Source: Flavobacteriaceae bacterium UBA3159
GTDB lineage: Bacteria; Bacteroidota; Bacteroidia; Flavobacteriales; Flavobacteriaceae
Reading direction: 5' to 3'
Assembly: GCA_002364535.1 (NCBI GenBank)
Contig: DEYL01000005.1
Coordinates: 1-6,194 of the forward strand
DNA: 6,194 nucleotides
Part shown: positions 1 to 6,107 of the stretch, piece after piece
Position numbering within the stretch: the first letter of the stretch is position 1
How the letters are laid out: the number at the start of each line of letters is the position of its first letter
Made by a program: the position numbers and the translations under genes
The notes under the pieces: model-generated
The model's database searches: none
Seen by the model: only the letters and a program-made list of their open reading frames with translations
What the model was told of the DNA's origin: nothing

Positions 1-1
1 T

Positions 2-976
2 GAATTTGAGGATTTTGATGCTCAGAAAATTTTTTTGGATGCCAATGAAAACCCCTATAACACTGATGTTAATCGTTATCCCGATCCGTTACAGCGTCGT
101 TTAAAACTAGTTTTGGCAAAGGCAAAAGGGGTATCCGCTGATCAAATATTGCTAGGTAATGGTAGTGACGAAGTATTGGATCTGATCTTTCGCACCTTTT
201 GTGAGCCTGGGCAAGACGAAGTGGTTTTATTGCCACCTACCTATGGAATGTATGGGGTATTGGCTAAACTGAATAACGTCAAAGCAGTTGATGTTCCGCT
301 CGATGACAACTTTCAATTGGATCTAGCGGCCATTATGTCGTCGGTGAACGAAAATACCAAAGTGATTTTTGTGTGCAGTCCCAACAATCCTAGTGGAAAC
401 GCCATTCCCTTTGAACAGATTGAAATACTGTTAAAGCATTTTAAAGGTTTGGTAGTAGTGGATGAAGCTTACATAGATTTTTCTGAACAAAGAAGCGCAT
501 TAAGCTTATTAGAAACCTATCCAAAACTGATCATTTGTCAAACTCTCTCCAAAGCCTATGGACTGGCAGGGATACGCTTAGGCATTGGCTTTGCAAACCC
601 TGAAATTATTGATTTTTTTAATAAAATCAAAGCCCCTTACAATGTCAATGTATTGACCCAAAAAACAGCTTTGGTATCCTTAAATGCTCCCACTGTTGTG
701 AAACGACAGGTTAAAACTTTGATTGAAGAACGTCAAAAAATGGAAAGAGAATTACCCGCTTTTGGCTTTGTTAATAAAATCTATCCCAGTGATGCCAACT
801 TTATATTAATTCAAGTGGACGATGCCCAAAAGCGTTACGACCAGTTTCTGGAACAAGGCATAGTGGTTCGTAACCGTTCCTCTCTTTTGGGTTGTGAAAA
901 TACACTCCGCATTACGATAGGGACAACCCAGGAAAATATTAAATTTATTAACGTTTGTAAATCCATAGATCAATGA
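2..976 (+). CDS. hisC: Histidinol-phosphate aminotransferase HisC, 5'-truncated by window edge
   Basis: A PLP-dependent, fold type I aminotransferase that converts imidazole acetol phosphate and glutamate to histidinol phosphate and 2-oxoglutarate in the cytosol. The frame is open from the first bases of the window, and 324 residues are visible; family members have about 345-350, so roughly 20-30 N-terminal residues lie to the left. Visible motifs (numbered from the first visible residue) are ANENP at 14-18, GNGSDEVLD at 52-60 (PLP phosphate region), CSPNNPSG at 125-132, VVDEAY at 152-157 with the Asp that pairs with the PLP pyridine nitrogen, SKAYGLAG with the Schiff-base lysine K184 (codon 551-553), GIRLG just after it, and the substrate-carboxylate arginine in LRITIG (R303). 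The TTG at 35 is an internal leucine codon and not the start. The stop TGA (974-976) overlaps the hisB ATG by 4 nt. No internal damage is visible. Confidence 0.96.
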   Translation, partial: EFEDFDAQKIFLDANENPYNTDVNRYPDPLQRRLKLVLAKAKGVSADQILLGNGSDEVLDLIFRTFCEPGQDEVVLLPPTYGMYGVLAKLNNVKAVDVPLDDNFQLDLAAIMSSVNENTKVIFVCSPNNPSGNAIPFEQIEILLKHFKGLVVVDEAYIDFSEQRSALSLLETYPKLIICQTLSKAYGLAGIRLGIGFANPEIIDFFNKIKAPYNVNVLTQKTALVSLNAPTVVKRQVKTLIEERQKMERELPAFGFVNKIYPSDANFILIQVDDAQKRYDQFLEQGIVVRNRSSLLGCENTLRITIGTTQENIKFINVCKSIDQ

Positions 977-2103
977 AAAAAGTATTGTTTATCGACCGAG
1001 ACGGTACCCTGACTTTAGAACTGGGAGATTATCAAGTTGACGCCTTTGAAAAACTGATTTTTTATCCTCAAGTTTTTTGGTATTTGACAAGTATAGTAAA
1101 AGAATTGGACTATGAATTGGTGATGGTTACCAATCAAGATGGTTTGGGGACCGATAGTTTTCCTGAGGAAGAATTTTGGCCCTATCAGAATCATCTGGTA
1201 AAGTCCTTTGAAAATGAAGGAGTGATTTTTTCCGAAATACTCATTGATCGCACTTTTCCAGAAGACAAAGCAGATACACGCAAACCGGGAACTGGAATGC
1301 TGACAGCATATATAAATAATCCAGAGTATGATTTATCAAATTCCTATGTTATCGGGGATCGATTGACAGATATGCAATTGGCGAAGAATTTAGGTTCCAA
1401 GGGGATTTTCATTGATAATAATGCTGATTTGGGAGCGGACGAAGTAACTGATACGGCCTTGGAGGAAACTATTGAACTAACCACTAAGCGCTGGGAGAAC
1501 ATCTACCGTATGCTTTTGTTAAAGGAGCGCGCAGTGCGATTAGATCGAAATACCAAGGAAACAAAAATATCAATTGATTTAAACTTGGATGGATCTGGAA
1601 AAAGTCAGATTGACACTGGAATCGCTTTCTTTGATCATATGCTAGATCAATTGGCCCGTCACGGCGGAGTTGATTTGAACATAAAATCCATAGGTGATCT
1701 AGAAGTCGACGAACACCACACCATAGAAGATACAGCTATTGCTTTGGGTGAAATTTTCGCTAAGGCATTGGGCAACAAAAAAGGGATAGAACGCTACGGA
1801 TTTACACTGCCCATGGACGATGCATTGGCACAAGTGGCGCTTGATTTTGGTGGCAGAAGTTGGTTGATTTGGGAAACAGAATTCAAAAGAGAAATGATAG
1901 GCCAAATGCCAACGGAAATGTTTTACCACTTTTTTAAATCCTTTGCAGATGGAGCCAAGGCAAACCTCAGCATAAAAGCAGAGGGAAACAATGAGCACCA
2001 TAAAATTGAATCCATTTTTAAAGCTTTTGCTAAAGCGATTAAAATGGCAATAAAGAGAGATGCTGAAAATATGATTTTACCTTCCACCAAAGGAACCTTG
2101 TAG
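973..2103 (+). CDS. hisB: Bifunctional histidinol-phosphatase / imidazoleglycerol-phosphate dehydratase HisB
   Basis: A fused enzyme for two steps of histidine synthesis: dehydration of imidazole glycerol phosphate and, two steps later, dephosphorylation of histidinol phosphate. The N-terminal HAD phosphatase domain (about 1-165) has FIDRDGTL with nucleophile D8 and acid/base D10, VTNQDG at 52-57, K104 in RKPG, and IGDRLTD with D129 and D133. The C-terminal IGPD domain (about 185-376) has the duplicated metal-binding histidine motifs: FFDHMLDQ (H222), DEHHTIEDT (H248, H249, E252), EHHKIES (H342, H343, E346) and the C-terminal STKGTL. At 376 residues it is a little longer than the E. coli fusion (355). 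The E. coli phosphatase domain has a zinc loop with three cysteines and a histidine before the RKP motif; here that loop (about 91-103) has none of them, and the whole protein contains no cysteine. The ATG overlaps the hisC stop (ATGA), which suggests translational coupling; hisH follows after 1 nt. Confidence 0.97.
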   Translation: MKKVLFIDRDGTLTLELGDYQVDAFEKLIFYPQVFWYLTSIVKELDYELVMVTNQDGLGTDSFPEEEFWPYQNHLVKSFENEGVIFSEILIDRTFPEDKADTRKPGTGMLTAYINNPEYDLSNSYVIGDRLTDMQLAKNLGSKGIFIDNNADLGADEVTDTALEETIELTTKRWENIYRMLLLKERAVRLDRNTKETKISIDLNLDGSGKSQIDTGIAFFDHMLDQLARHGGVDLNIKSIGDLEVDEHHTIEDTAIALGEIFAKALGNKKGIERYGFTLPMDDALAQVALDFGGRSWLIWETEFKREMIGQMPTEMFYHFFKSFADGAKANLSIKAEGNNEHHKIESIFKAFAKAIKMAIKRDAENMILPSTKGTL

Positions 2104-2104
2104 G

Positions 2105-2686
2105 ATGAAAACCGTCATTGTAGATTATAATGCAGGAAATGTAAAAAGTTTACAGTTTGCATTAGAACGCTTGGGTGTTGAGGCACAAATCACTGCCGAA
2201 CTAGAAGAGATTTCTAATGCTGATAAAGTAATTTTCCCTGGTCAAGGGGAGGCTGCGAGTGCTATGAATAAACTGAGGTCAAATGGATTGGATTTGTTGA
2301 TTCCAAAATTGAAGCAACCGGTATTGGGAATCTGTTTGGGCATGCAATTGTTATGTAAAAAAACGGAAGAAGGAGACACCAAATGTTTGGGTATCCTCCC
2401 TATAGAAGTCGTTCGTTTTCCCAATACCGTGAAAGTCCCTCAAATGGGATGGAATTTGGTCAATCATAATGAGAACGGATTGTTTAAAGGAATCGAGCAA
2501 GATTGTTATATGTATTTGGTTCATAGTTATTTTGTTCCAATAACCAGGAGCACTTCAGCGAGGAGCGTTTATGCTGGAATTTACAGTGTAGCAGTAGAAA
2601 AAGATAATTTTTATGGAGTACAATTTCATCCCGAAAAGAGCAGTAATGATGGTTTGTGCTTGTTGGAAAATTTTTTAAATATTTGA
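2105..2686 (+). CDS. hisH: Imidazole glycerol phosphate synthase, glutaminase subunit HisH
   Basis: A class I glutamine amidotransferase that hydrolyses glutamine and passes ammonia to HisF for closure of the imidazole ring. The 193-residue length is typical. The catalytic triad is visible: nucleophile C77 in GICLGMQLL, and H175 and E177 in GVQFHPEKS. The N-terminus VIVDYNAGNVKSL is typical of HisH, and VHSYFV (139-144) is the usual conserved motif. The oxyanion-strand region reads PGQGEA (45-50), where the E. coli type has PGVG; this looks like a family variant. The ATG lies 1 nt after the hisB stop, with AAAGGA about 10 nt upstream as a weak ribosome-binding sequence inside hisB. Its partner HisF is encoded two genes downstream, with hisA between them, an order common in his operons. 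Confidence 0.97.
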   Translation: MKTVIVDYNAGNVKSLQFALERLGVEAQITAELEEISNADKVIFPGQGEAASAMNKLRSNGLDLLIPKLKQPVLGICLGMQLLCKKTEEGDTKCLGILPIEVVRFPNTVKVPQMGWNLVNHNENGLFKGIEQDCYMYLVHSYFVPITRSTSARSVYAGIYSVAVEKDNFYGVQFHPEKSSNDGLCLLENFLNI

Positions 2687-2687
2687 T

Positions 2688-3416
2688 ATGAGAATCATCC
2701 CTGCCATAGATATCATTGATGGGAAATGCGTTCGATTGACCAAAGGAGACTACGCCACTAAAAAAACTTACAACGAGGATCCTTTAGAGGTTGCCAAGGC
2801 TTTTGAGAACAGTGGGGTTTCTTTCCTTCATGTTGTCGATTTAGACGGTGCCAAAGCCAAAAGCATTGTCAATCATAAAGTGCTTGAAAACTTAGCTACC
2901 TATACAGATTTAAAGATTGATTTTGGGGGAGGATTGAAATCCGATACAGATATAGAGATTGCATTTGAATGTGGTGCTCATCAGGTTACTGGTGGGAGTA
3001 TTGCCGTTAAACAGGTAGATACCTTTCAGAAATGGATAAAACAGTATGGAAGTGACAGAATCATTTTGGGGGCCGATGTAAAAGAAGACCGTATAGCGAT
3101 AGGGGGTTGGGCTGAAACCTCCGAAGAACAAATTATACCCTTTATTAAAAAGTACCAAGAGGAAGGAATCCAATACGTTATATGTACAGATATTAGTAAG
3201 GATGGAATGTTGGAAGGTCCAGCTTTTTCTCTCTATCAGTCCTTATTGTCTGAATTTCCGACCATCAAATTGATTGCCTCAGGTGGAGTTTCAGATATTC
3301 AGGAATTACCTCTATTGGCCGAGTTGGGCTGTGAAGGTGTGATTATCGGTAAAGCGATTTATGAAAAAAAAATCAGCCTGAAAAGTTTAGAAAAGTTGAT
3401 TGTAAATAAGCCATGA
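2688..3416 (+). CDS. hisA: ProFAR isomerase HisA (phosphoribosylformimino-5-aminoimidazole carboxamide ribotide isomerase)
   Basis: A cytosolic TIM-barrel enzyme that catalyses the Amadori rearrangement of ProFAR to PRFAR, the substrate of HisHF. The 242 residues match the usual length. The half-barrel repeat typical of HisA/HisF is visible: PAIDIIDGKCVRL carries catalytic D8, and GADVK carries D130, equivalent to the second catalytic Asp (D127 in the Thermotoga enzyme). Phosphate-binding glycine motifs are DFGGGLKS (78-85), ASGGVSD (197-203) and the C-terminal IIGKAIYE (219-226). CTDISKDGMLEGP (166-178) is the HisA-type strand 6 motif and separates it from HisF. The start lies 1 nt after the hisH stop. 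An A9 run (3364-3372) encodes part of the C-terminal EKK, with the frame intact. The stop is 3 nt before the hisF ATG. Confidence 0.97.
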   Translation: MRIIPAIDIIDGKCVRLTKGDYATKKTYNEDPLEVAKAFENSGVSFLHVVDLDGAKAKSIVNHKVLENLATYTDLKIDFGGGLKSDTDIEIAFECGAHQVTGGSIAVKQVDTFQKWIKQYGSDRIILGADVKEDRIAIGGWAETSEEQIIPFIKKYQEEGIQYVICTDISKDGMLEGPAFSLYQSLLSEFPTIKLIASGGVSDIQELPLLAELGCEGVIIGKAIYEKKISLKSLEKLIVNKP

Positions 3417-3419
3417 ATT

Positions 3420-4181
3420 ATGTTAGCAAAGAGAATTATCCCTTGTTTAGATATCAAAGACGGTCGAACCGTTAAGGGAGTCAATTTTGTTGACCTGAGA
3501 GACGCTGGTGACCCTGTCGAATTGGCCACCCGATATACAGAGGAGGGAGCCGATGAATTAGTATTTTTAGACATATCTGCAACGGAACAAAAAAGAAAAA
3601 CTTTAGCGGACTTAGTATTGAGGGTAGCCGCTTCACTGGACATTCCTTTTACGGTAGGAGGCGGAATCAGCAGCGTAGAGGATGCCAAAATATTGTTACA
3701 AAATGGCGCAGACAAGGTTTCGGTCAATTCTGCTGCTGTAAGAAGACCAGATTTGATCAATGAATTGGCTGATGCCTTTGGTCGTCAGTGTGTCGTTGTT
3801 GCTATTGATGCCAAAAAGATAGAAGATCGTTGGCTTGTTCATTTGGTAGGAGGGAAGGTGCCAACTACTATTGAGCTATATGTGTGGGCCAGAGAAGCCG
3901 AAATACGAGGAGCTGGAGAAATTCTATTTACCTCTATGGATCACGACGGAACTAAAAACGGATTTGCCAATACCGCCTTGGCCGAATTGACTGAAACGGT
4001 CAACATTCCCATCATAGCTTCCGGTGGAGCGGGGAATACTCAAGATTTTGTGGATGCTTTTAAACAGGGTAAAGCTGATGCTGCCCTGGCGGCCAGTGTT
4101 TTCCACTTTGGTGAAATCCCCATACCACAACTTAAACAGATTTTAAAAAAAGAAAATATTCCAACAAGAATCATCTCATGA
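3420..4181 (+). CDS. hisF: Imidazole glycerol phosphate synthase, cyclase subunit HisF
   Basis: A TIM-barrel cyclase that uses ammonia from HisH to convert PRFAR into imidazole glycerol phosphate and AICAR; AICAR returns to purine synthesis. The length (253 residues) and the numbering match the Thermotoga enzyme: catalytic D11 in PCLDIKDGRTVKGVNF and D130 in VAIDAKK. Phosphate sites are TVGGGISS (78-85), ADKVSVNSAA (97-106) and ASGGAGN (200-206). TSMDHDGTKNGF (171-182) is the HisF-type strand 6 motif, and LAASVFHFGE (223-232) the C-terminal signature. The ATG at 3420 is 3 nt after the hisA stop; the nearby ATG at 3413 is out of frame. The hisF stop overlaps the hisIE start by 4 nt (ATGA at 4178). 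Confidence 0.97.
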   Translation: MLAKRIIPCLDIKDGRTVKGVNFVDLRDAGDPVELATRYTEEGADELVFLDISATEQKRKTLADLVLRVAASLDIPFTVGGGISSVEDAKILLQNGADKVSVNSAAVRRPDLINELADAFGRQCVVVAIDAKKIEDRWLVHLVGGKVPTTIELYVWAREAEIRGAGEILFTSMDHDGTKNGFANTALAELTETVNIPIIASGGAGNTQDFVDAFKQGKADAALAASVFHFGEIPIPQLKQILKKENIPTRIIS

Positions 4182-4777
4182 AAACAGCCAATTTTAATAA
4201 AAATAACGACGGCCTTTTACCGGCTATAGTTCAAGATGCACAAACCCTAAAAGTTTTAATGTTAGGGTATATGAATCAGGAAGCTTTGGTAAAGACCCAG
4301 TCTTCTGGAAAGGTCACTTTTTATAGCAGAAGCAAACAAAGACTATGGACCAAAGGAGAAGAAAGTGGAAATTTTTTAAAATTAGTATCCGTTAAGGTAG
4401 ATTGTGACAAAGATACACTTTTGATAACATCTTCCCCGGAGGGGCCGACCTGTCATCTAGGAACAGATACTTGTTGGGGAGAAGATAACGCATCCGGTTT
4501 TAGTTATGTCAAGGAACTGGAGGCGGTTATCGAAGATCGTCAGAAAAACCCTTCAAAGGAAAGTTATATCAGTAGCTTGTTTGAAAAAGGCATCCATAAA
4601 ATTGCTCAAAAGGTAGGAGAGGAAAGTGTCGAAACCGTTATTGAGGCTGTCGCTGGCAACGAGCAGCTGTTTATAGATGAGGCTGCAGATTTATTTTTTC
4701 ACTACCTAATTTTGTTAAAATCAAAAGGAAAATCCCTTAAAGATGTTCTATCAGTTCTAGAGGAGCGAAAAGGCTAA
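4178..4777 (+). CDS. hisIE: Bifunctional phosphoribosyl-AMP cyclohydrolase / phosphoribosyl-ATP pyrophosphatase HisIE
   Basis: A fused enzyme for steps 2 and 3 of the pathway: the C-terminal HisE domain cleaves pyrophosphate from phosphoribosyl-ATP, and the N-terminal HisI domain opens the adenine ring of phosphoribosyl-AMP to give ProFAR. HisI (about 10-108) shows MLGYMNQEAL, FYSRSKQRLWTKGEESGN, the metal cluster DCDKD (D75, C76, D77, D79) and TCHLGTDTCW (C92, C99), giving the three zinc cysteines and the magnesium aspartates. HisE (about 112-197) shows the MazG-like helical signature KVGEESVE (E148, E149, E152) and DEAADLFFH (E168, D171). The 199-residue length is normal. It is the last his gene in the string. 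The TAA stop arises at the junction of a 7-bp tandem repeat (4769-4782). I see no strong hairpin terminator downstream. Confidence 0.97.
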   Translation: MKTANFNKNNDGLLPAIVQDAQTLKVLMLGYMNQEALVKTQSSGKVTFYSRSKQRLWTKGEESGNFLKLVSVKVDCDKDTLLITSSPEGPTCHLGTDTCWGEDNASGFSYVKELEAVIEDRQKNPSKESYISSLFEKGIHKIAQKVGEESVETVIEAVAGNEQLFIDEAADLFFHYLILLKSKGKSLKDVLSVLEERKG

Positions 4778-4782
4778 AGGCT
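4769..4782. repeat. 7-bp tandem duplication AAAGGCT x2 across the hisIE stop
   Basis: AAAGGCT occurs twice in direct succession (4769-4775 and 4776-4782). The TAA stop of hisIE (4775-4777) spans the junction between the copies. With a single copy the frame would shift and run about 11 codons further to a TGA. The repeat itself is plain in the sequence; whether it is a recent event is inference. Confidence 0.7.
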
Positions 4783-4863
4783 TTACGAGGACCCTTATCG
4801 ATATTTTGGAAGGTTGAGTATTGAAATGCCCTGGCCATCAGGTTGGTTGGAAATACAGGCTAA

Positions 4864-5144
4864 CTCGCAAAAGGTTGGAGTGGGGAAGAGCCCATTAATT
4901 ATTCACTGGAAAATGAAGCTGAAACTGAAGAAAAATTCCTGTAGAAATTGAGCGATATATCCAACCCTTTTAAAGTCTTATCCTACAATATTGTGATAAA
5001 TAAAAAACAATAACACTTCGTAAAATCAGAGGAAAAAATTGGAAAAGATTTTATATCCGTATATTTCGACTGAAAATTTTAGAATCTGGAGTTAGTACTT
5101 TGGATGTTATAGATCAAAACCTCTTAAAAATTTATGCCAATTAA
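4864..5144 (+). pseudogene. Possible decayed coding sequence between hisIE and the DUF2461 gene, unidentified
   Basis: The 356-nt gap between hisIE and the DUF2461 gene has no intact gene, but it reads in part like a broken protein. In one + frame from 4864 the translation includes GWSGEEPINYSLENEAE, then a TAG at 4942, then KLSDISNPFKVLSYNIV, a TAA at 5011, and SEEKIGKDFISVYFD up to a TGA at 5071. In another frame, ESGVSTLDVIDQNLLKIYAN follows (5082-5141) and ends in TAA at 5142-5144, across the start of the next gene. The amino-acid mix is protein-like and the first half has about 42% GC, like the his genes. This would fit a gene with point-mutation stops and a frameshift near 5070-5080. 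I do not recognise the family. Stops are frequent in AT-rich DNA, so chance is a real alternative. No terminator or tRNA is seen in the gap. Confidence 0.33.
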
Positions 5145-5814
5145 AAACTTTAACCCTGATGTGTTTCCTTTTTTTAAAAAGTTAGAGGCTAACAACAATC
5201 GCGAGTGGTTTCAAGCTAACAAAGAAGAGTTTAAATTGCTTGAGGCATATATAAAGCAATTTATGCAAATCATTGCGGACAATCTAAAGTTTCATGACAA
5301 AATTGAAAAATCAAAAATATTCCGTATTTACAGAGATGTTCGTTTTTCAAAAAATAAAACCCCTTACAAAACCCATTTTGGATTATCTTTTAAGCGTGAA
5401 AAACCTGCTTTAAGGGGTGGATATTACCTACATTTAGAGCCAGGAAAAAGTTTCTTAGGAGTAGGATTTTGGGCACCCGAAAAAGAAGACTTATTGAGGA
5501 TTCGCAAAGAATTGGAAGTTGGTGCTGATGAATACCGTCAAATTATAGAAAAGAAAACCTTAAAGAAATACTGGGGTTCTCTTTCGGGAGATGAAGTTAA
5601 GTCCGCCCCTAATGGGTTTTCTAAAGACCATCCCGATATTGATTTGATAAAAAAAAAACAACACGTATTTATTAAAAACATAACAGATCAGGATGTCCAT
5701 TCAAAGGACTTCGTAGACATAATTGATGAACATTTCCAAAGCATACGTCCATTCTTTGATTTCATGAGTAATGTTTTGACCACGGACCTTAATGGTGTTA
5801 GTCATTTAGGCTGA
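5134..5814 (+). CDS. DUF2461 (TIGR02453) family protein of unknown function
   Basis: A 226-residue protein, close to the usual family length, with no signal peptide or membrane segment, so probably cytosolic. It is recognised by the family motifs: NNREWF near the N-terminus (21-26), the highly conserved basic stretch RIYRDVRFSKNKTPYKTH (64-81), GGYYLHLEPG (95-104) followed by FLGVGFWAPE (107-116), the HPDIDLIKKK segment (166-175), and the C-terminal DFMSNVLTTDLNG (209-221). The biochemical role is not established, and the conserved Arg/Lys-rich motif does not by itself tell the ligand. The ATG at 5134 was chosen because MPIKNFNPDVFPFF is a normal family N-terminus. It stands 356 nt from hisIE, so it probably has its own promoter, although none is clear. 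Codons for K173-K175 form part of an A10 run (5649-5658), a site prone to slippage; the frame is intact here. Lower GC (about 30-37%) than the his genes. Confidence 0.9.
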   Translation: MPIKNFNPDVFPFFKKLEANNNREWFQANKEEFKLLEAYIKQFMQIIADNLKFHDKIEKSKIFRIYRDVRFSKNKTPYKTHFGLSFKREKPALRGGYYLHLEPGKSFLGVGFWAPEKEDLLRIRKELEVGADEYRQIIEKKTLKKYWGSLSGDEVKSAPNGFSKDHPDIDLIKKKQHVFIKNITDQDVHSKDFVDIIDEHFQSIRPFFDFMSNVLTTDLNGVSHLG

Positions 5815-5891
5815 TTAATTTTTTCAATTTTAGACTAGAAAAGAAAATTAAGCAGAATAGTTTAATTGAGATGCTTTATGTTATGGCTAAT

Positions 5892-5908
5892 AATGCTTTT
5901 AAAGCATT
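5892..5908. repeat. Short palindrome, 8-bp arms with 1-nt centre
   Basis: AATGCTTT and AAAGCATT flank a single T. It lies inside the coding-like fragment (codons for NAFKAL), so it may be only a by-product of codon use in AT-rich DNA. Operator-like symmetry is visible, but nothing links it to a regulator. Confidence 0.3.
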
Positions 5909-5960
5909 GAATTATTCCGATCCTAAATTAGAGGCTGAGACCTTTATGATGATTTGGGAG

Positions 5961-5992
5961 GGTTCATTAATGTATTTATTATTAAATGAACC
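5961..5992. repeat. Inverted repeat GGTTCATT / AATGAACC
   Basis: Perfect 8-bp arms (5961-5968 and 5985-5992) enclose a 16-nt AT-only loop apart from one G. No T-run follows, so it is not a typical intrinsic terminator. It sits within the fragment ending at 6044. The symmetry is seen directly; function is unknown and chance is plausible. Confidence 0.3.
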
Positions 5993-6044
5993 ATCTAACT
6001 CATTTATTATTTATGAAAATTTACTATCAAAATATGTTATATAA

Positions 6045-6107
6045 TCAATCTGTTTTATAAATAAGTGTATGTACTCACTTTTATATGAATTCTACAAGAT
6101 GCGTGAT
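6045..6107. other. AT-rich gap between apparently convergent reading frames
   Basis: This 63-nt gap would lie between the + fragment and the possible - strand gene end. It contains only a weak stem, AAGTG (6063-6067) with CACTT (6076-6080) around an 8-nt loop, followed by TTTAT. A bidirectional terminator would be expected in such a place, but 5 bp is too weak to call one. Confidence 0.2.

Larger units (their letters stand above)
5817..6044 (+). pseudogene. Short coding-like fragment, perhaps the C-terminal half of a TetR-type regulator
   Basis: The + frame is open from 5802 to a TAA at 6042-6044, with the first ATG at 5871 (57 codons from there). The translation is protein-like throughout: NFFNFRLEKKIKQNSLIEML, then NAFKALNYSDPKLEAETF, then MIWEGSLMYLLLNEPSNSF and a final YENLLSKYVI. 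The helical, aromatic-rich pattern with a WEGSLMYLLL-type helix followed by a short final helix resembles the ligand-binding C-terminal domain of TetR/AcrR regulators. No helix-turn-helix DNA-binding domain precedes it; instead the frame runs back into the end of the DUF2461 gene. I therefore read it as a 5'-deleted remnant, although an expressed 57-residue protein from the ATG at 5871 cannot be excluded. That it derives from coding sequence is moderately likely; the TetR assignment is a weak guess from pattern only. Confidence 0.42.

Noticed and set aside
35..976. TTG at 35 as the start of hisC
   Set aside because: The same frame is open from base 2 and encodes the expected upstream residues; HisC needs about 20-30 more N-terminal residues, so the gene begins outside the window.
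1699..2001. 100-codon open frame on the minus strand inside hisB
   Set aside because: It is fully antisense to the conserved IGPD domain, has no recognisable motif, and is best explained as a shadow of hisB codon use.
3359..3760. 133-codon open frame on the minus strand over the hisA/hisF junction
   Set aside because: It lies opposite strongly conserved HisF sequence, shows no family motif, and its low-complexity Ser/Thr/Leu composition is typical of antisense reading.
4826..4951. 41-codon frame from ATG 4826 in the gap after hisIE
   Set aside because: Its composition is unlike a folded protein towards the end (Lys-rich tail) and nothing recognisable is encoded; at most it is part of the decayed region.
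5039..5067. Possible Bacteroidota-type promoter for the DUF2461 gene: TTG at 5039-5041 and TATATTTC at 5060-5067
   Set aside because: The -7 element has one mismatch to TAnnTTTG, and the 18-nt spacing is slightly short; such matches are common in AT-rich DNA, so I do not call it.
5815..5851. TTAATTTT / AAAATTAA inverted repeat as a terminator for the DUF2461 gene
   Set aside because: The stem is entirely A/T with a 21-nt loop and lies in the coding-like fragment; it would be too unstable for an intrinsic terminator.
6063..6080. AAGTG / CACTT stem as a bidirectional terminator
   Set aside because: Only five base pairs with an 8-nt loop and no clear T-run on either side.
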